From assembly GCA_964387935.1 (NCBI GenBank), contig CAYLZN010000158.1:1-12249 (forward strand): 12,249 nt of DNA. Reading direction: 5' to 3'. The position numbers and the translations under genes were made by a program. Numbering within the stretch: the first letter of the stretch is position 1; the number at the start of each line of letters is the position of its first letter. This document shows positions 1 through 7,900 of this stretch, in pieces. The notes beneath the pieces are model-generated. The model was not told the origin of the DNA and ran no database searches. It saw only the letters and a list, made by a program, of their open reading frames with translations. Source of the DNA: CAYLZN01 sp964387935 (GTDB lineage: Bacteria > Acidobacteriota > Vicinamibacteria > Vicinamibacterales > JAFNAJ01).

Positions 1-1
1 T

Positions 2-511
2 AATGTCTACGAGTGGATGGACGCGCGCGCGGGCACCGGCACGGTCATGCCGTCGCCACTCAACCCGAAGCCGCTGGAGACGCTCGTGTTCGAGGATCCC
101 CGACTCACCTTCGGGGTCGAGCGGTGCTACGTCGTGCGCATGGTGGAAGCTCACGGGGCGGTGACCGTCGAGAGCGCGGCCTCGCCCCCGGCGTGCATCA
201 CGCCCTTGACCGTCTCGGGTGANNNNNNNNNNGCGCCGCGCAGCCTGGCTGCCGTTGGTGCCGAGGGGGCCGTGAACCTGATCTGGGAACCGAATGACGA
301 GGCCGACCTCGCGGGCTACGTGGTACTCCGCGGTGAGGCGCCGGGCGCGAAGCTCGAGGCGCTCACGGTGACGCCCATCCGCGAGACCACCTTCCGGGAT
401 ACCACGGTGCGGCCCGGCGTGCGGTACGTGTACGCGGTCGTGGCCGTGGACAGCGCGACGCCGCAGAACGTCAGCGTCGAGTCCAATCGGGTCGAGGAGA
501 CCGCCCGATGA
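2..511 (+). CDS. Fibronectin type III domain protein, C-terminal part (5' end outside window)
   Basis: The reading frame is open from base 2 and ends at TGA 509-511, leaving about 169 residues; the start lies upstream. Two fibronectin type III (beta-sandwich) modules are visible. The first is only its C-terminal half, with an ERCYVVRMVE strand and a closing ACITPL segment. The second is complete, from APRSLAAVGAEG through NLIWEPNDEADLAGYVVLRG to GVRYVYAVVAVDSATP, followed by a short SNRVEETAR tail. FnIII modules usually mediate binding in secreted or surface proteins, so an exported protein, perhaps a lipoprotein, is likely, but the signal peptide is not in view. A 10-N run (223-232) falls in the linker between the modules, and the frame is the same on both sides. 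The stop overlaps the next gene's start (ATGA), implying translational coupling. No specific function can be assigned. Confidence 0.8.
   Translation, partial: NVYEWMDARAGTGTVMPSPLNPKPLETLVFEDPRLTFGVERCYVVRMVEAHGAVTVESAASPPACITPLTVSGXXXXAPRSLAAVGAEGAVNLIWEPNDEADLAGYVVLRGEAPGAKLEALTVTPIRETTFRDTTVRPGVRYVYAVVAVDSATPQNVSVESNRVEETAR
223..232. other. Assembly gap (10 N)
   Basis: Ten consecutive N lie within the FnIII protein, at the linker between the two modules. The reading frame is identical on both sides. The flanks (TCGGGTGA and GCGCCGCG) share no obvious overlap, so a few codons are probably missing. The true length need not be 10 bases. Confidence 0.97.
494..499 (+). promoter_or_regulatory. 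Ribosome binding site for the FAH-family gene
   Basis: GAGGAG lies 8 bases before the ATG at 508, inside the end of the upstream coding region. It supports ATG 508, which overlaps the upstream TGA as ATGA, as the true start. Confidence 0.65.
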
Positions 512-1272
512 GCGCGCGTCGGCTGTTCCGGACGACCATCGACGGCGTGGCGCGCCACGTGATCGAGGAGGACGGGGCGTACCGCCTCGTGGACGGCGAT
601 GTGTTCGGGTCATGGCACGTCGGGCGACCCGTGGATCTCGAGCCGGCGCGCTGGCTCGCCCCGATCGAGCCCGGGAAGATCGTCGGCATCGGACGCAACT
701 ACCGGGACCACGCGGCCGAGCGGGCCAAGCCCGTGCCCACCGAGCCCCTCGTTTTCCTGAAACCGCCGTCGGCCGTCATCGGCCCCGGCCAGGCGATCGA
801 ACTGCCCCCGGTCGGTCGCGTCGACCATGAAGGCGAGCTGGCGGTGGTCATCGGTCGTCGCGCGACGCGCGTCCGCCGCGAGGATGCGCTCGGCGTGGTC
901 TTCGGGCTCACCTGCATCAACGACGTCACCGCGCGGGGCCTGCAGGACCTCGGCTTCCAGTTCAGCCATGCCAAGGGCTTCGACACCTTCGCTCCCCTGG
1001 GGCCCTGCGTGCTCCTCGAGAACGATCCCGGCGACCGCACCGTCGAGTGCCTCGTGAACGGCACCGTCCGGCAGCGCTCCACCACGGCGTCCCTCATCTT
1101 TCCGGTGGAGGAGCTGATCGCCTACGTGTCCGCGGTGATGACGCTCCTGCCTGGGGACGTCATCGCCACCGGCACGCCTGCCGGCATTGCCCCGCTCGAA
1201 CCCGGCGACGTCGTCGCCGTACGAGTGTCCGGCGTCGGCGAGCTCGCCAACCCCGTCACACTGCGGCCCTGA
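508..1272 (+). CDS. Fumarylacetoacetate hydrolase (FAH) family protein
   Basis: This 254-residue protein has the length typical of single-domain FAH-superfamily enzymes, which cleave, decarboxylate, hydrate or isomerise beta-diketo or oxo acids (acylpyruvases, FAHD1-type oxaloacetate decarboxylases, hydroxyhepta-dienedioate isomerases). The fold signatures appear in order: GRNYRDHAAE (62-71) with conserved His68; LVFLKPPSAV (81-90); HEGELAVVIG (107-116) supplying predicted metal ligands Glu108 and Glu110; INDVTARGLQ (137-146) supplying the third ligand Asp139; SHAKGFDTF (153-161) with conserved Lys156; and GDVIATGTPAGI (216-227). The Mg/Mn site therefore looks complete. One oddity is Gly144, where most relatives read TARD. 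The start overlaps the upstream stop and has a good ribosome site. The family is clear but the substrate is not; neither the neighbours nor the motifs decide between hydrolase, isomerase and decarboxylase. Its place before a carboxylase operon hints at keto-acid or CoA-ester metabolism, which is only inference. Confidence 0.9.
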   Translation: MSARRLFRTTIDGVARHVIEEDGAYRLVDGDVFGSWHVGRPVDLEPARWLAPIEPGKIVGIGRNYRDHAAERAKPVPTEPLVFLKPPSAVIGPGQAIELPPVGRVDHEGELAVVIGRRATRVRREDALGVVFGLTCINDVTARGLQDLGFQFSHAKGFDTFAPLGPCVLLENDPGDRTVECLVNGTVRQRSTTASLIFPVEELIAYVSAVMTLLPGDVIATGTPAGIAPLEPGDVVAVRVSGVGELANPVTLRP

Positions 1273-1286
1273 GTCTCGAGCCCATC

Positions 1287-2846
1287 ATGTCCACGACGAC
1301 CTCCGCGACACCTGCCGACACCCTCGACGATCTCGAACGGCGCGCTGAGCGCGGTGGCGGGGACGAGCGAATCCGGCGCCAGCACGACGCGGGCAAGCTC
1401 ACCGCGCGGGAGCGCATGGAGCTGCTGTTCGACCCGGGCACGTTCGAGGAAATCGACAAGCTGGTCACCCACCGGTGCCGCGATTTCGGCATGGAGCACC
1501 AGGTGGTTCCGGGTGACGGGGTCGTGGCGGGGCACGGGCTCGTCGATGGCCGACGGGTGTACGCGTTCGCGCAGGACTTCACGGTGTTCGGCGGGTCCCT
1601 GTCGGAGACCAACGCGGCGAAGATCGTGAAGCTCATGGACCTGGCCATGAAGATGGGCGCCCCGATCGTCGGGCTCAACGACTCGGGCGGCGCCCGCATC
1701 CAGGAAGGCGTCATGTCGCTCGGCGGCTACGCGGACATCTTCCTGCGCAACACGCTCGCCTCGGGCGTCGTACCGCAGATTTCCGCCATCATGGGGCCCT
1801 GCGCCGGCGGTGCCGTGTACTCGCCCGCCATCACGGATTTCACCGTCATGGTCCAGGGCACGAGCTACATGTTCGTGACCGGGCCCGACGTGATCAAGAC
1901 CGTCACACACGAGGAGGTCACCAAGGAGGAACTCGGCGGCGCGATGACCCACAACGCCAGGAGCGGCGTCGCGCACTTCGCGGTCGCGAACGATCGCGAG
2001 TGCGTCGCGCTCATCCGCGAGCTGTTGTCCTACCTGCCCGGCAACAACGTGGACGAGCCGCCGCGCGGGTCCACGGAGGACCCCGTGGACCGTGAGGACG
2101 AGTCGCTGGATACGCTCGTGCCGGTGAACCCGAACCAGCCGTACGACATGCGGGACCTCATCACGAGGGTCGTGGACGGCGGCGACTTCCTCGAGGTCCA
2201 GGAACATTACGCGCGCAACATCATCGTCGGGTTCGCGCGGCTCGGCGGGCGTTCGGTTGGCGTGGTCGCCAACCAGCCGGCGCACCTGGCCGGCTGCCTG
2301 GACATCGACGCGTCGGTCAAGGGCGCGAGGTTCGTCCGCTTCTGCGACGCCTTCAACATCCCGCTCGTGACCTTCGAGGACGTCCCGGGTTTCCTCCCGG
2401 GAACCGTGCAGGAGTGGGGCGGCATCATCCGGAACGGGGCCAAGCTGCTCTATGCGTTCGCGGAAGCCACCGTGCCGAAGGTGACCGTGATCACGCGCAA
2501 GGCCTACGGGGGCGCCTACTGCGTCATGGCGTCGAAGCACATCCGTACCGACGTCAACTTCGCCTTTCCGACGGCCGAAATCGCGGTGATGGGCCCCGAG
2601 GGCGCGGTGAACATCCTCTACAAGCGGGAGATCGAGACCGCCAGCGATCCCGCCGAGCTCCGCGCGGAGAAGGTCACCGAATTCCGCGAGAAGTTCGCCA
2701 ACCCGTACGTCGCGGCGGGTCGCGGGTTCCTCGACGAAGTCATTCGTCCCCGGGAGACCCGACGCAAGCTCGTGGCGGCCCTCAACAGCGCCGAGACGAA
2801 GCGCGACCGCAATCCTCCGAAGAAACACGGCAACATTCCGCTCTGA
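1287..2846 (+). CDS. pccB: Acyl-CoA carboxylase, carboxyltransferase (beta) subunit, PccB-like
   Basis: This 519-residue protein matches the usual 510-530 of propionyl/acetyl-CoA carboxylase beta subunits. It transfers the carboxyl group from carboxybiotin to the alpha carbon of an acyl-CoA in the cytoplasm, normally as a hexamer. Two crotonase-like halves are visible. The N-terminal half includes GKLTARERMELLFDPGTF (36-53), NDSGGARIQEGV (131-142) and the oxyanion segment GPCAGGAVYSPA (170-181). The C-terminal half includes DVPGFLPG (365-372), the second oxyanion segment RKAYGGAYCVM (404-414) and PTAEIAVMGPEGA. The residue equivalent to Asp422 of Streptomyces coelicolor PccB, which helps set propionyl versus acetyl preference, is Cys412 here, so substrate choice is uncertain. 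I chose ATG 1287 because the family N-terminus (DTLDDLERR, then a basic helix) follows it; the open frame upstream only shadows the FAH gene. No strong ribosome site precedes it, and it starts 14 bases after the FAH stop. Biotin carboxylase and carrier genes follow directly. Confidence 0.93.
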   Translation: MSTTTSATPADTLDDLERRAERGGGDERIRRQHDAGKLTARERMELLFDPGTFEEIDKLVTHRCRDFGMEHQVVPGDGVVAGHGLVDGRRVYAFAQDFTVFGGSLSETNAAKIVKLMDLAMKMGAPIVGLNDSGGARIQEGVMSLGGYADIFLRNTLASGVVPQISAIMGPCAGGAVYSPAITDFTVMVQGTSYMFVTGPDVIKTVTHEEVTKEELGGAMTHNARSGVAHFAVANDRECVALIRELLSYLPGNNVDEPPRGSTEDPVDREDESLDTLVPVNPNQPYDMRDLITRVVDGGDFLEVQEHYARNIIVGFARLGGRSVGVVANQPAHLAGCLDIDASVKGARFVRFCDAFNIPLVTFEDVPGFLPGTVQEWGGIIRNGAKLLYAFAEATVPKVTVITRKAYGGAYCVMASKHIRTDVNFAFPTAEIAVMGPEGAVNILYKREIETASDPAELRAEKVTEFREKFANPYVAAGRGFLDEVIRPRETRRKLVAALNSAETKRDRNPPKKHGNIPL

Positions 2847-2852
2847 CGGCCC

Positions 2853-2858
2853 GGGAGG
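2853..2858 (+). promoter_or_regulatory. Ribosome binding site for biotin carboxylase GTG start
   Basis: GGGAGG lies 5 bases before the GTG at 2864, in the 17-base spacer after the carboxyltransferase stop. It picks this GTG as the start; the next residues, QKILVANRGEIAVR, are exactly the N-terminus expected of a biotin carboxylase. Confidence 0.75.
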
Positions 2859-2863
2859 CCCAC

Positions 2864-4393
2864 GTGCAGAAGATCCTGGTCGCCAACCGCGGTGAGATCG
2901 CCGTGCGCATCATGCGCGCCTGCCGCGATCTCGGGCTCGGCAGTGTCGCCGTCTACTCGGATGCGGACCGCGGGGCTCCGCACGTGCGATACGCCGACGA
3001 GGCCCACCACATCGGTCCGAACGCTCCCAGCGAGAGCTACCTGCGCATCGATCGCCTCATCGACACCGCGCGACGCGCCGGCGCCGACGCCGTGCACCCG
3101 GGATACGGGTTCCTCGCGGAGAACGAGGACTTCGCCGCGGCGTGCCGGGATGCGGGCCTCACGTTCATCGGCCCCTCGCCCGAGGCGATCGCCCTCATGG
3201 GCAACAAGACCGCCGCACGGCAGGCCGCCATCAAGGCCGGGATGCCGGTCGTGCCCGGGCTCGACAAGCCCCTCGACCCCGGGACCGGCGAGGTCGAGCT
3301 GCGGCGCATCGCCGACACGATCGGCTACCCGCTGCTCGTCAAGGCCGTCGCCGGCGGCGGTGGCAAGGGCATGCGGACGGTCGAGCGGCCGGACGAGCTC
3401 CTCGGCGCCATCCACGCCGCCGGGTCCGAGGCGGGATCGGCGTTCGGCGATTCGGCGGTGTACCTCGAGCGCAAGCTGCGCCGCCCGCGCCACATCGAGA
3501 TCCAGTTGCTCGGCGATCATCACGGGACCGTCGTGCCCTTCGTCGAACGCGAGTGTTCGATCCAGCGCCGCCATCAGAAGGTCATCGAGGAATCGCCGTC
3601 GGTGGCGGTGACCCCGGAGCTCCGCTGGAGGATCGCGCAGGCGGCGGCGTCGGTCGCCCGGACGGTGGGCTACACCAACGCCGGGACCATCGAGACGCTC
3701 CTCGACGAGGACGGGCAGTTCTACTTCCTCGAGATGAACACGCGGCTGCAGGTCGAGCACCCGGTGACCGAACTCGTGACGGGCCTGGACCTGGTCGCCT
3801 GGCAGATCCGGATCGCGCTCGGCCTGCCGCTGACGATCGACCCCGAACGCGTGCTCGCCCCGTACGGTCACGCCATCGAATGTCGCATCTACGCAGAGGA
3901 CGCCGACAACCGCTTCATGCCCTCGCCGGGACGCATCGCCTACCTCCACGCCCCAGCGGGCCCGGGGGTCCGGCGGGACAGCGGGGTGCAGGGCGGATTC
4001 GAGGTGCCGATCTTCTACGACTCGATGATTTCCAAGCTGCTCGCCTGGGGCGAGACCCGCACGCAGGCCATCGCCCGCCTGCAGCGCGCCCTGTCGGAAT
4101 ACGAGGTGCGAGGCATCAAGACCACGATTCCGTTCTTCCAGTGGATGCTGGCGAACCCGGACTTTGTCGAGGGCCGGTTCGACACCACGTATCTCGACCT
4201 GCTGCTGGGGAGCCGCGCCGGCAAGCCCTTCGTCGACGCCCCGGCCCAGGCTGCCGACATCGCCACGATCGCCACCGCCATCCGCGCGTTCCTTCTGGCC
4301 TCCGACGGGCGGGGTGACGGCGCGCCGGGGCCGGCCGCGAGGGCCGGTCGCGCCTGGACGCAGGTCGCCCGCCGCGAGGGACTTCGCGCCTGA
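2864..4393 (+). CDS. accC: Acyl-CoA carboxylase, biotin carboxylase subunit (AccC/PccA N-terminal type)
   Basis: This 509-residue enzyme uses ATP and bicarbonate to carboxylate biotin on the carrier protein. It begins at GTG with QKILVANRGEIAVRIMRAC. Visible landmarks are VHPGYGFLAEN and FIGPSPEAI in the N-terminal domain; the ATP-grasp glycine-rich loop GGGGKGM (164-170) with Lys160 and Lys168; ERECSIQRRHQKVIEESPS; the metal/ATP/bicarbonate segment EMNTRLQVEHPVTE (290-303), giving Glu290, Asn292, Arg294, Gln296 and Glu298; and Arg341 in HAIECRIYAED, equivalent to catalytic Arg338 of E. coli AccC. The C-terminal domain includes YDSMISKLLAWG and GIKTTIPFF. It has no biotinyl domain: after about residue 450 there is only an Ala/Arg/Gly-rich tail. 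The carrier is instead the separate gene that begins 10 bases later. The protein is somewhat longer than E. coli AccC (449), mainly through that tail. All catalytic residues that I can place are present. Confidence 0.95.
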   Translation: MQKILVANRGEIAVRIMRACRDLGLGSVAVYSDADRGAPHVRYADEAHHIGPNAPSESYLRIDRLIDTARRAGADAVHPGYGFLAENEDFAAACRDAGLTFIGPSPEAIALMGNKTAARQAAIKAGMPVVPGLDKPLDPGTGEVELRRIADTIGYPLLVKAVAGGGGKGMRTVERPDELLGAIHAAGSEAGSAFGDSAVYLERKLRRPRHIEIQLLGDHHGTVVPFVERECSIQRRHQKVIEESPSVAVTPELRWRIAQAAASVARTVGYTNAGTIETLLDEDGQFYFLEMNTRLQVEHPVTELVTGLDLVAWQIRIALGLPLTIDPERVLAPYGHAIECRIYAEDADNRFMPSPGRIAYLHAPAGPGVRRDSGVQGGFEVPIFYDSMISKLLAWGETRTQAIARLQRALSEYEVRGIKTTIPFFQWMLANPDFVEGRFDTTYLDLLLGSRAGKPFVDAPAQAADIATIATAIRAFLLASDGRGDGAPGPAARAGRAWTQVARREGLRA

Positions 4394-4398
4394 GGAGG
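4393..4398 (+). promoter_or_regulatory. Ribosome binding site for the biotin carrier gene
   Basis: AGGAGG starts on the last base of the biotin carboxylase stop codon and lies 5 bases before the ATG at 4404. This is the strongest ribosome site in the window. It fixes the carrier start and implies tight coupling to the carboxylase. Confidence 0.8.
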
Positions 4399-4403
4399 CT
4401 CCG

Positions 4404-4919
4404 ATGATCTTCGAAATCGAGGTCGACGGCCAGACGCGTGTCGTGACGGTCGAGCGATCGCCCGCGGCGTCCAGCACCTTCAAGGTCACCTGGGACCGCC
4501 ACGCGCACCTTGTCGACGCGGTGCGCGTCGAGGCTGACACCCTGTCGCTCATCCTGCCGCACGCCGGCCACGCGTCTCACGAGGTGGGTTTCTCGCCGGG
4601 ACTGCTGCCGGGGCAGCTCAACGTCTACCTGCACTCGGGCACGATGACGGCCACCGTCAACGGGCGCCGGTCGCGCCGGGCGGGCGGCCTGAGTTCGGGC
4701 GCCGGTGAGCAGCGGGTGATCGCGCCCATGCCCGGCAAGGTGCTCCGCCTGCTCGTCGCCCCCGGCGACGAGGTCGCCGCCCGCCAGCCCCTTGTCGTCG
4801 TCGAAGCCATGAAGATGGAGAACGAGCTGTCGTCTCCCCGGGCGGGACGGGTCAAGGAGGTCGCGGTCCGCATCGGCCAGTCCGTGGAGGCTGGGCGCCT
4901 CCTCGTGATCGTGGAGTAG
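4404..4919 (+). CDS. Biotin carboxyl carrier protein with BT-like N-terminal region
   Basis: This 171-residue protein should carry covalently bound biotin between the biotin carboxylase and carboxyltransferase active sites. The C-terminal biotinyl domain (about 103-171) is complete: it opens with VIAPMPGKVLRL, has the biotinylation motif EAMKMENE with the acceptor Lys137, and closes with GQSVEAGRLLVIVE. Residues 1-97 look beta-rich (MIFEIEVDGQTRVVTVER; LNVYLHSGTMTATVNGRR). They resemble in style the BT domain that sits between the biotin carboxylase and biotinyl domains of long PCC alpha chains and docks on the carboxyltransferase. A basic Ser/Gly-rich linker (about 88-102, RRSRRAGG) joins the parts. 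The start follows a strong AGGAGG site that overlaps the upstream stop. The stop is TAG, and the TamB-like gene starts 12 bases later. The carrier role is certain from the motif; the BT assignment is inference. Confidence 0.94.
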   Translation: MIFEIEVDGQTRVVTVERSPAASSTFKVTWDRHAHLVDAVRVEADTLSLILPHAGHASHEVGFSPGLLPGQLNVYLHSGTMTATVNGRRSRRAGGLSSGAGEQRVIAPMPGKVLRLLVAPGDEVAARQPLVVVEAMKMENELSSPRAGRVKEVAVRIGQSVEAGRLLVIVE

Positions 4920-4931
4920 AGTCTCTTCTCG

Positions 4932-7900
4932 ATGGCCGACCACGAGCAGACCGACCCCGAGGGTCGGGCCGCACCGGAGCACCCCGAGCCGGCTGGTCCT
5001 GTCCCGCCGTCGTCGCGACGACGCTCGCGGGTCTGGCGCGCCGTCCGCGTCCTCGTCGCCACGCTCGTCGCGGCCGCCGCCGGCGTGTTCGTCGCGCTGC
5101 TCGTCGTCGATCTCGGTCCTCGCGCCAAGCCGCTGGCCGAGTCCCAGGCCAGCCGCCTGATTGCCAGGCCCGTGCGCATCGGCCACCTCTCCATGTCGCC
5201 GCTCCGCGGTCGGTTCGTGTTCGACGACCTCACCATCCAGAACCTCGACCCGTCGCGGACCCCGTTCTTCCACGCCCGCCGCATCGAGGTGACGATGCCG
5301 TGGTGGACGATCCTGCTGCGACGGGAAGTCTTCATCGAGTCGGTCGTCGTGTCCGACTGGCGCATGCTCATCGAGCAGTACCCCGACGGCCGCCACAACT
5401 TCATCCGGATCCCCCGGCCGGGTCCGGGGCCGAAGCGCTTCGTGACGACGGTCCAGCTCGTGCGCGCCGAGCGGGGCGAGTTCGAATACCAGGACTACCG
5501 CACCCCGTGGAGCATCGTCGCGCGCGAGGCCGACGTGACCGTGGCGAAGCTCCGCGATTACCGGGGCGAGATGAGGACCCGCCACGGCTCAGTGCAGATT
5601 CAGCGCTACGAGCCGATGTGGCTGAACGGCTACGGGACGTTCTCGATCATCGGCGGCAAGGTCGTGATCGACCAGGTCGATTTCGACAGCGACGGGGCCC
5701 GATCGTCGGCCACTGGCGTGATCGATGTCGGCGCCTGGCCGGAGCAGACCTATCAGGTCAGGTCCGAGCTGGACTTCTCGCGCATGCGGGAGCTCTTCTT
5801 CAAAGACGACGAGTTCACCCTCTCGGGCACGGGACAGTTCCGCGGGAGCTTCCATCTCTTCAAGGGGGGCCGCGAGCTCGCCGGCGACTTCGTGTCGGCC
5901 GAGGCCGGCGTGAACGACTGGCGGTTCCCCCGGCTCGCGGGCAAGGTGCTGTGGACGTCCGATCGGCTCGAGGTGACCGACACGACGTCGGACTTCTACG
6001 GGGGCCGCCTGCGCCTGTCGTACACGATGAAGCCGTTTGGCGCCTCCGAGCCGACACTCGCCCGCCTCGACACCGCGTACGACGGAGTCGATCTCGCGCG
6101 CCTCACGGAGTTCCTCGCGAGGCCCTCTCTGCGGCTGACGGGCCTGGCGTCTGGACGCACCCTGCTCGAGTTCCCGCTCGGCCGTTTTCGCGAGCATCGC
6201 GGCGACGGCGAACTCCGGGTGACGCCGCCCGACGGCGTGGCGCTGATGACGCCCTCGCTGCCCGCCGGCCCGGCCGACGCGGCGTCGTGGCCCGGGCCGC
6301 CGGTGGGCCCGTTCAACCCCGAGCCGCTGCTCGGGTCCCTCCCGGTCGGGGGCACGGCGAGCTACCGCTACGGGCCTGAGTGGCTCGAAGTCTCCGGTGG
6401 CGAGATGGCCACGCCGCAGACGTTCGTGGCGTTCTCGGGGCGCACGAGGTTCGGTGAGGATTCGACCTTTCCCTTTCGCGTGACGAGCCGGGACTGGCAG
6501 GAAAGCGATCGCGTGCTGGCCGCGATCATCAGCGCCTTCGGCCAGCCCACGCGGGCGGTGCCCGTGGGCGGGGCGGGCGAGTTCGATGGGGTGATGCAGG
6601 GCTCGTTCGCGCGGCCGCTCGTGACGGGACGCTTCACCGCCGAGCGGGTGTGGGCCTGGAACGTGAACTGGGGCCAGGCCGCCGGCGACGTCACGATCGT
6701 CAACTCGTACGTGGACGTCAAGAACGGGCGCCTGCGCTCCGGCGCTGCCGAGGCCTCCGCCGAGGGTCGCTTCTCGCTGGGCTATCCCCGGCGTGACGGT
6801 GGTGAGGAGTTCGATGCGCGGGTCCAGCTCCGCGACTGGCCGATCGCCGACCTGCGGCAGGCCTTCGAGCTCTACGACTACCCGGTGGATGGCCTGGTGT
6901 CCGGGGAGTTCCACCTCTGGGACGAGTACACGGGACCCCAGGGCTTCGGGCGCGCCACGTTCCGCGACATTGTCGCCTACGGCGAGCGTTTCGATACGGG
7001 GCAGACCGGGATGCGCTTCGAGGGCAGCGGCGTTCGGCTCGACGGCTTCTCGCTGCGGAAGAGCGAGGGGGACATCACGGGCGCCGCGTTCGTCGGGTGG
7101 GACGGCACCTACTCCTTCAATGCGACCGGGCGCCGGATTCCCGTGGAGCGCGTGGCGGCGCTCACCTTCCCGCAGGCGCCGCTGTCCGGGCTGCTGCAGT
7201 TCACGGCGGCCGGGAGTGGTGTCTTCCTGACGCCGCGCTACGAGGTGAAGCTGCGCATCGACGACCTGTTCCTTCGCGACGAAGGGATTGGCCAGGTCAC
7301 CGGTCGGCTGCTGGTGCGTGACGACGTGGTGACGCTCGACCAGTTCGAGGTGGCCTCGGCGAGGCTCGCCGTGTCCGGGCGCGGGCGGGTCGCGCTCACC
7401 GACGAGGCCGACGGCGAGTTCGAGCTGCGCTTCCAGGAGACCTCGCTCGATCCCTACGTGCGCGTCCTGCAGCCGCAGCTCTCGCCGTTCACGACCGCGG
7501 TGGCCAGCGGGACGTTACGGGTGTTCGGCGAACTGCGAAACCCCGAACGCGTGCAGGGCGACGTGGTCGTCGACCGGCTCGGGCTGAACCTCTTCGACTA
7601 CCGGTTGCGCAACGATGGCGACCTGAGGTTGTCCCTGGACAACCAGGTGGTCCGCGTGGAGCGGCTCAAGCTCGTGGGCGACGGGACCTCGGTGGAGATG
7701 GCGGGTGAGGTGCGGCTGGCCGAGGAGACGATCGCCCTGCGGGCCCTGGGCGATGCGAACCTCGGCATCCTCCAGGGATTCCTGCGCGACATCCGGAGCT
7801 CCGGGGCGGCCGAGCTACAGGCCGACATCCGCGGGCGGATCGACGCGCCGACGGTCCTCGGCGCGCTCGTGATCAGCAACGGCCGGCTCAGGCACTTCGC

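Noticed and set aside
1047..1286. N-terminal extension of the carboxyltransferase frame into the FAH gene
   Set aside because: The extra 80 residues are Arg/His-rich shadow of FAH codons; the family N-terminus begins after ATG 1287.
1122..2828. Long antisense open frame of 568 codons opposite the carboxyltransferase gene
   Set aside because: It is rich in Arg, His, Asp and Val with no recognisable motif, as expected for the reverse complement of a GC-rich gene. The + strand protein is a clear family match.
2414..2863. N-terminal extension of the biotin carboxylase frame into the carboxyltransferase gene
   Set aside because: The extension is shadow sequence. GTG 2864 has a strong GGGAGG site and the exact biotin carboxylase N-terminus.
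2618..4552. Long antisense open frame of 644 codons opposite the biotin carboxylase gene
   Set aside because: Low-complexity shadow composition. It spans the ends of three well-supported + strand genes.
5300..6379. Same-strand 359-codon frame inside the TamB-like gene
   Set aside because: Out-of-frame Arg/Pro-rich shadow; the TamB frame is continuous with convincing beta-strand patterning.
5589..6914. Antisense open frame of 441 codons inside the TamB-like gene
   Set aside because: Shadow of a GC-rich gene; composition dominated by Arg, Ala, Gly and His, with no motif.
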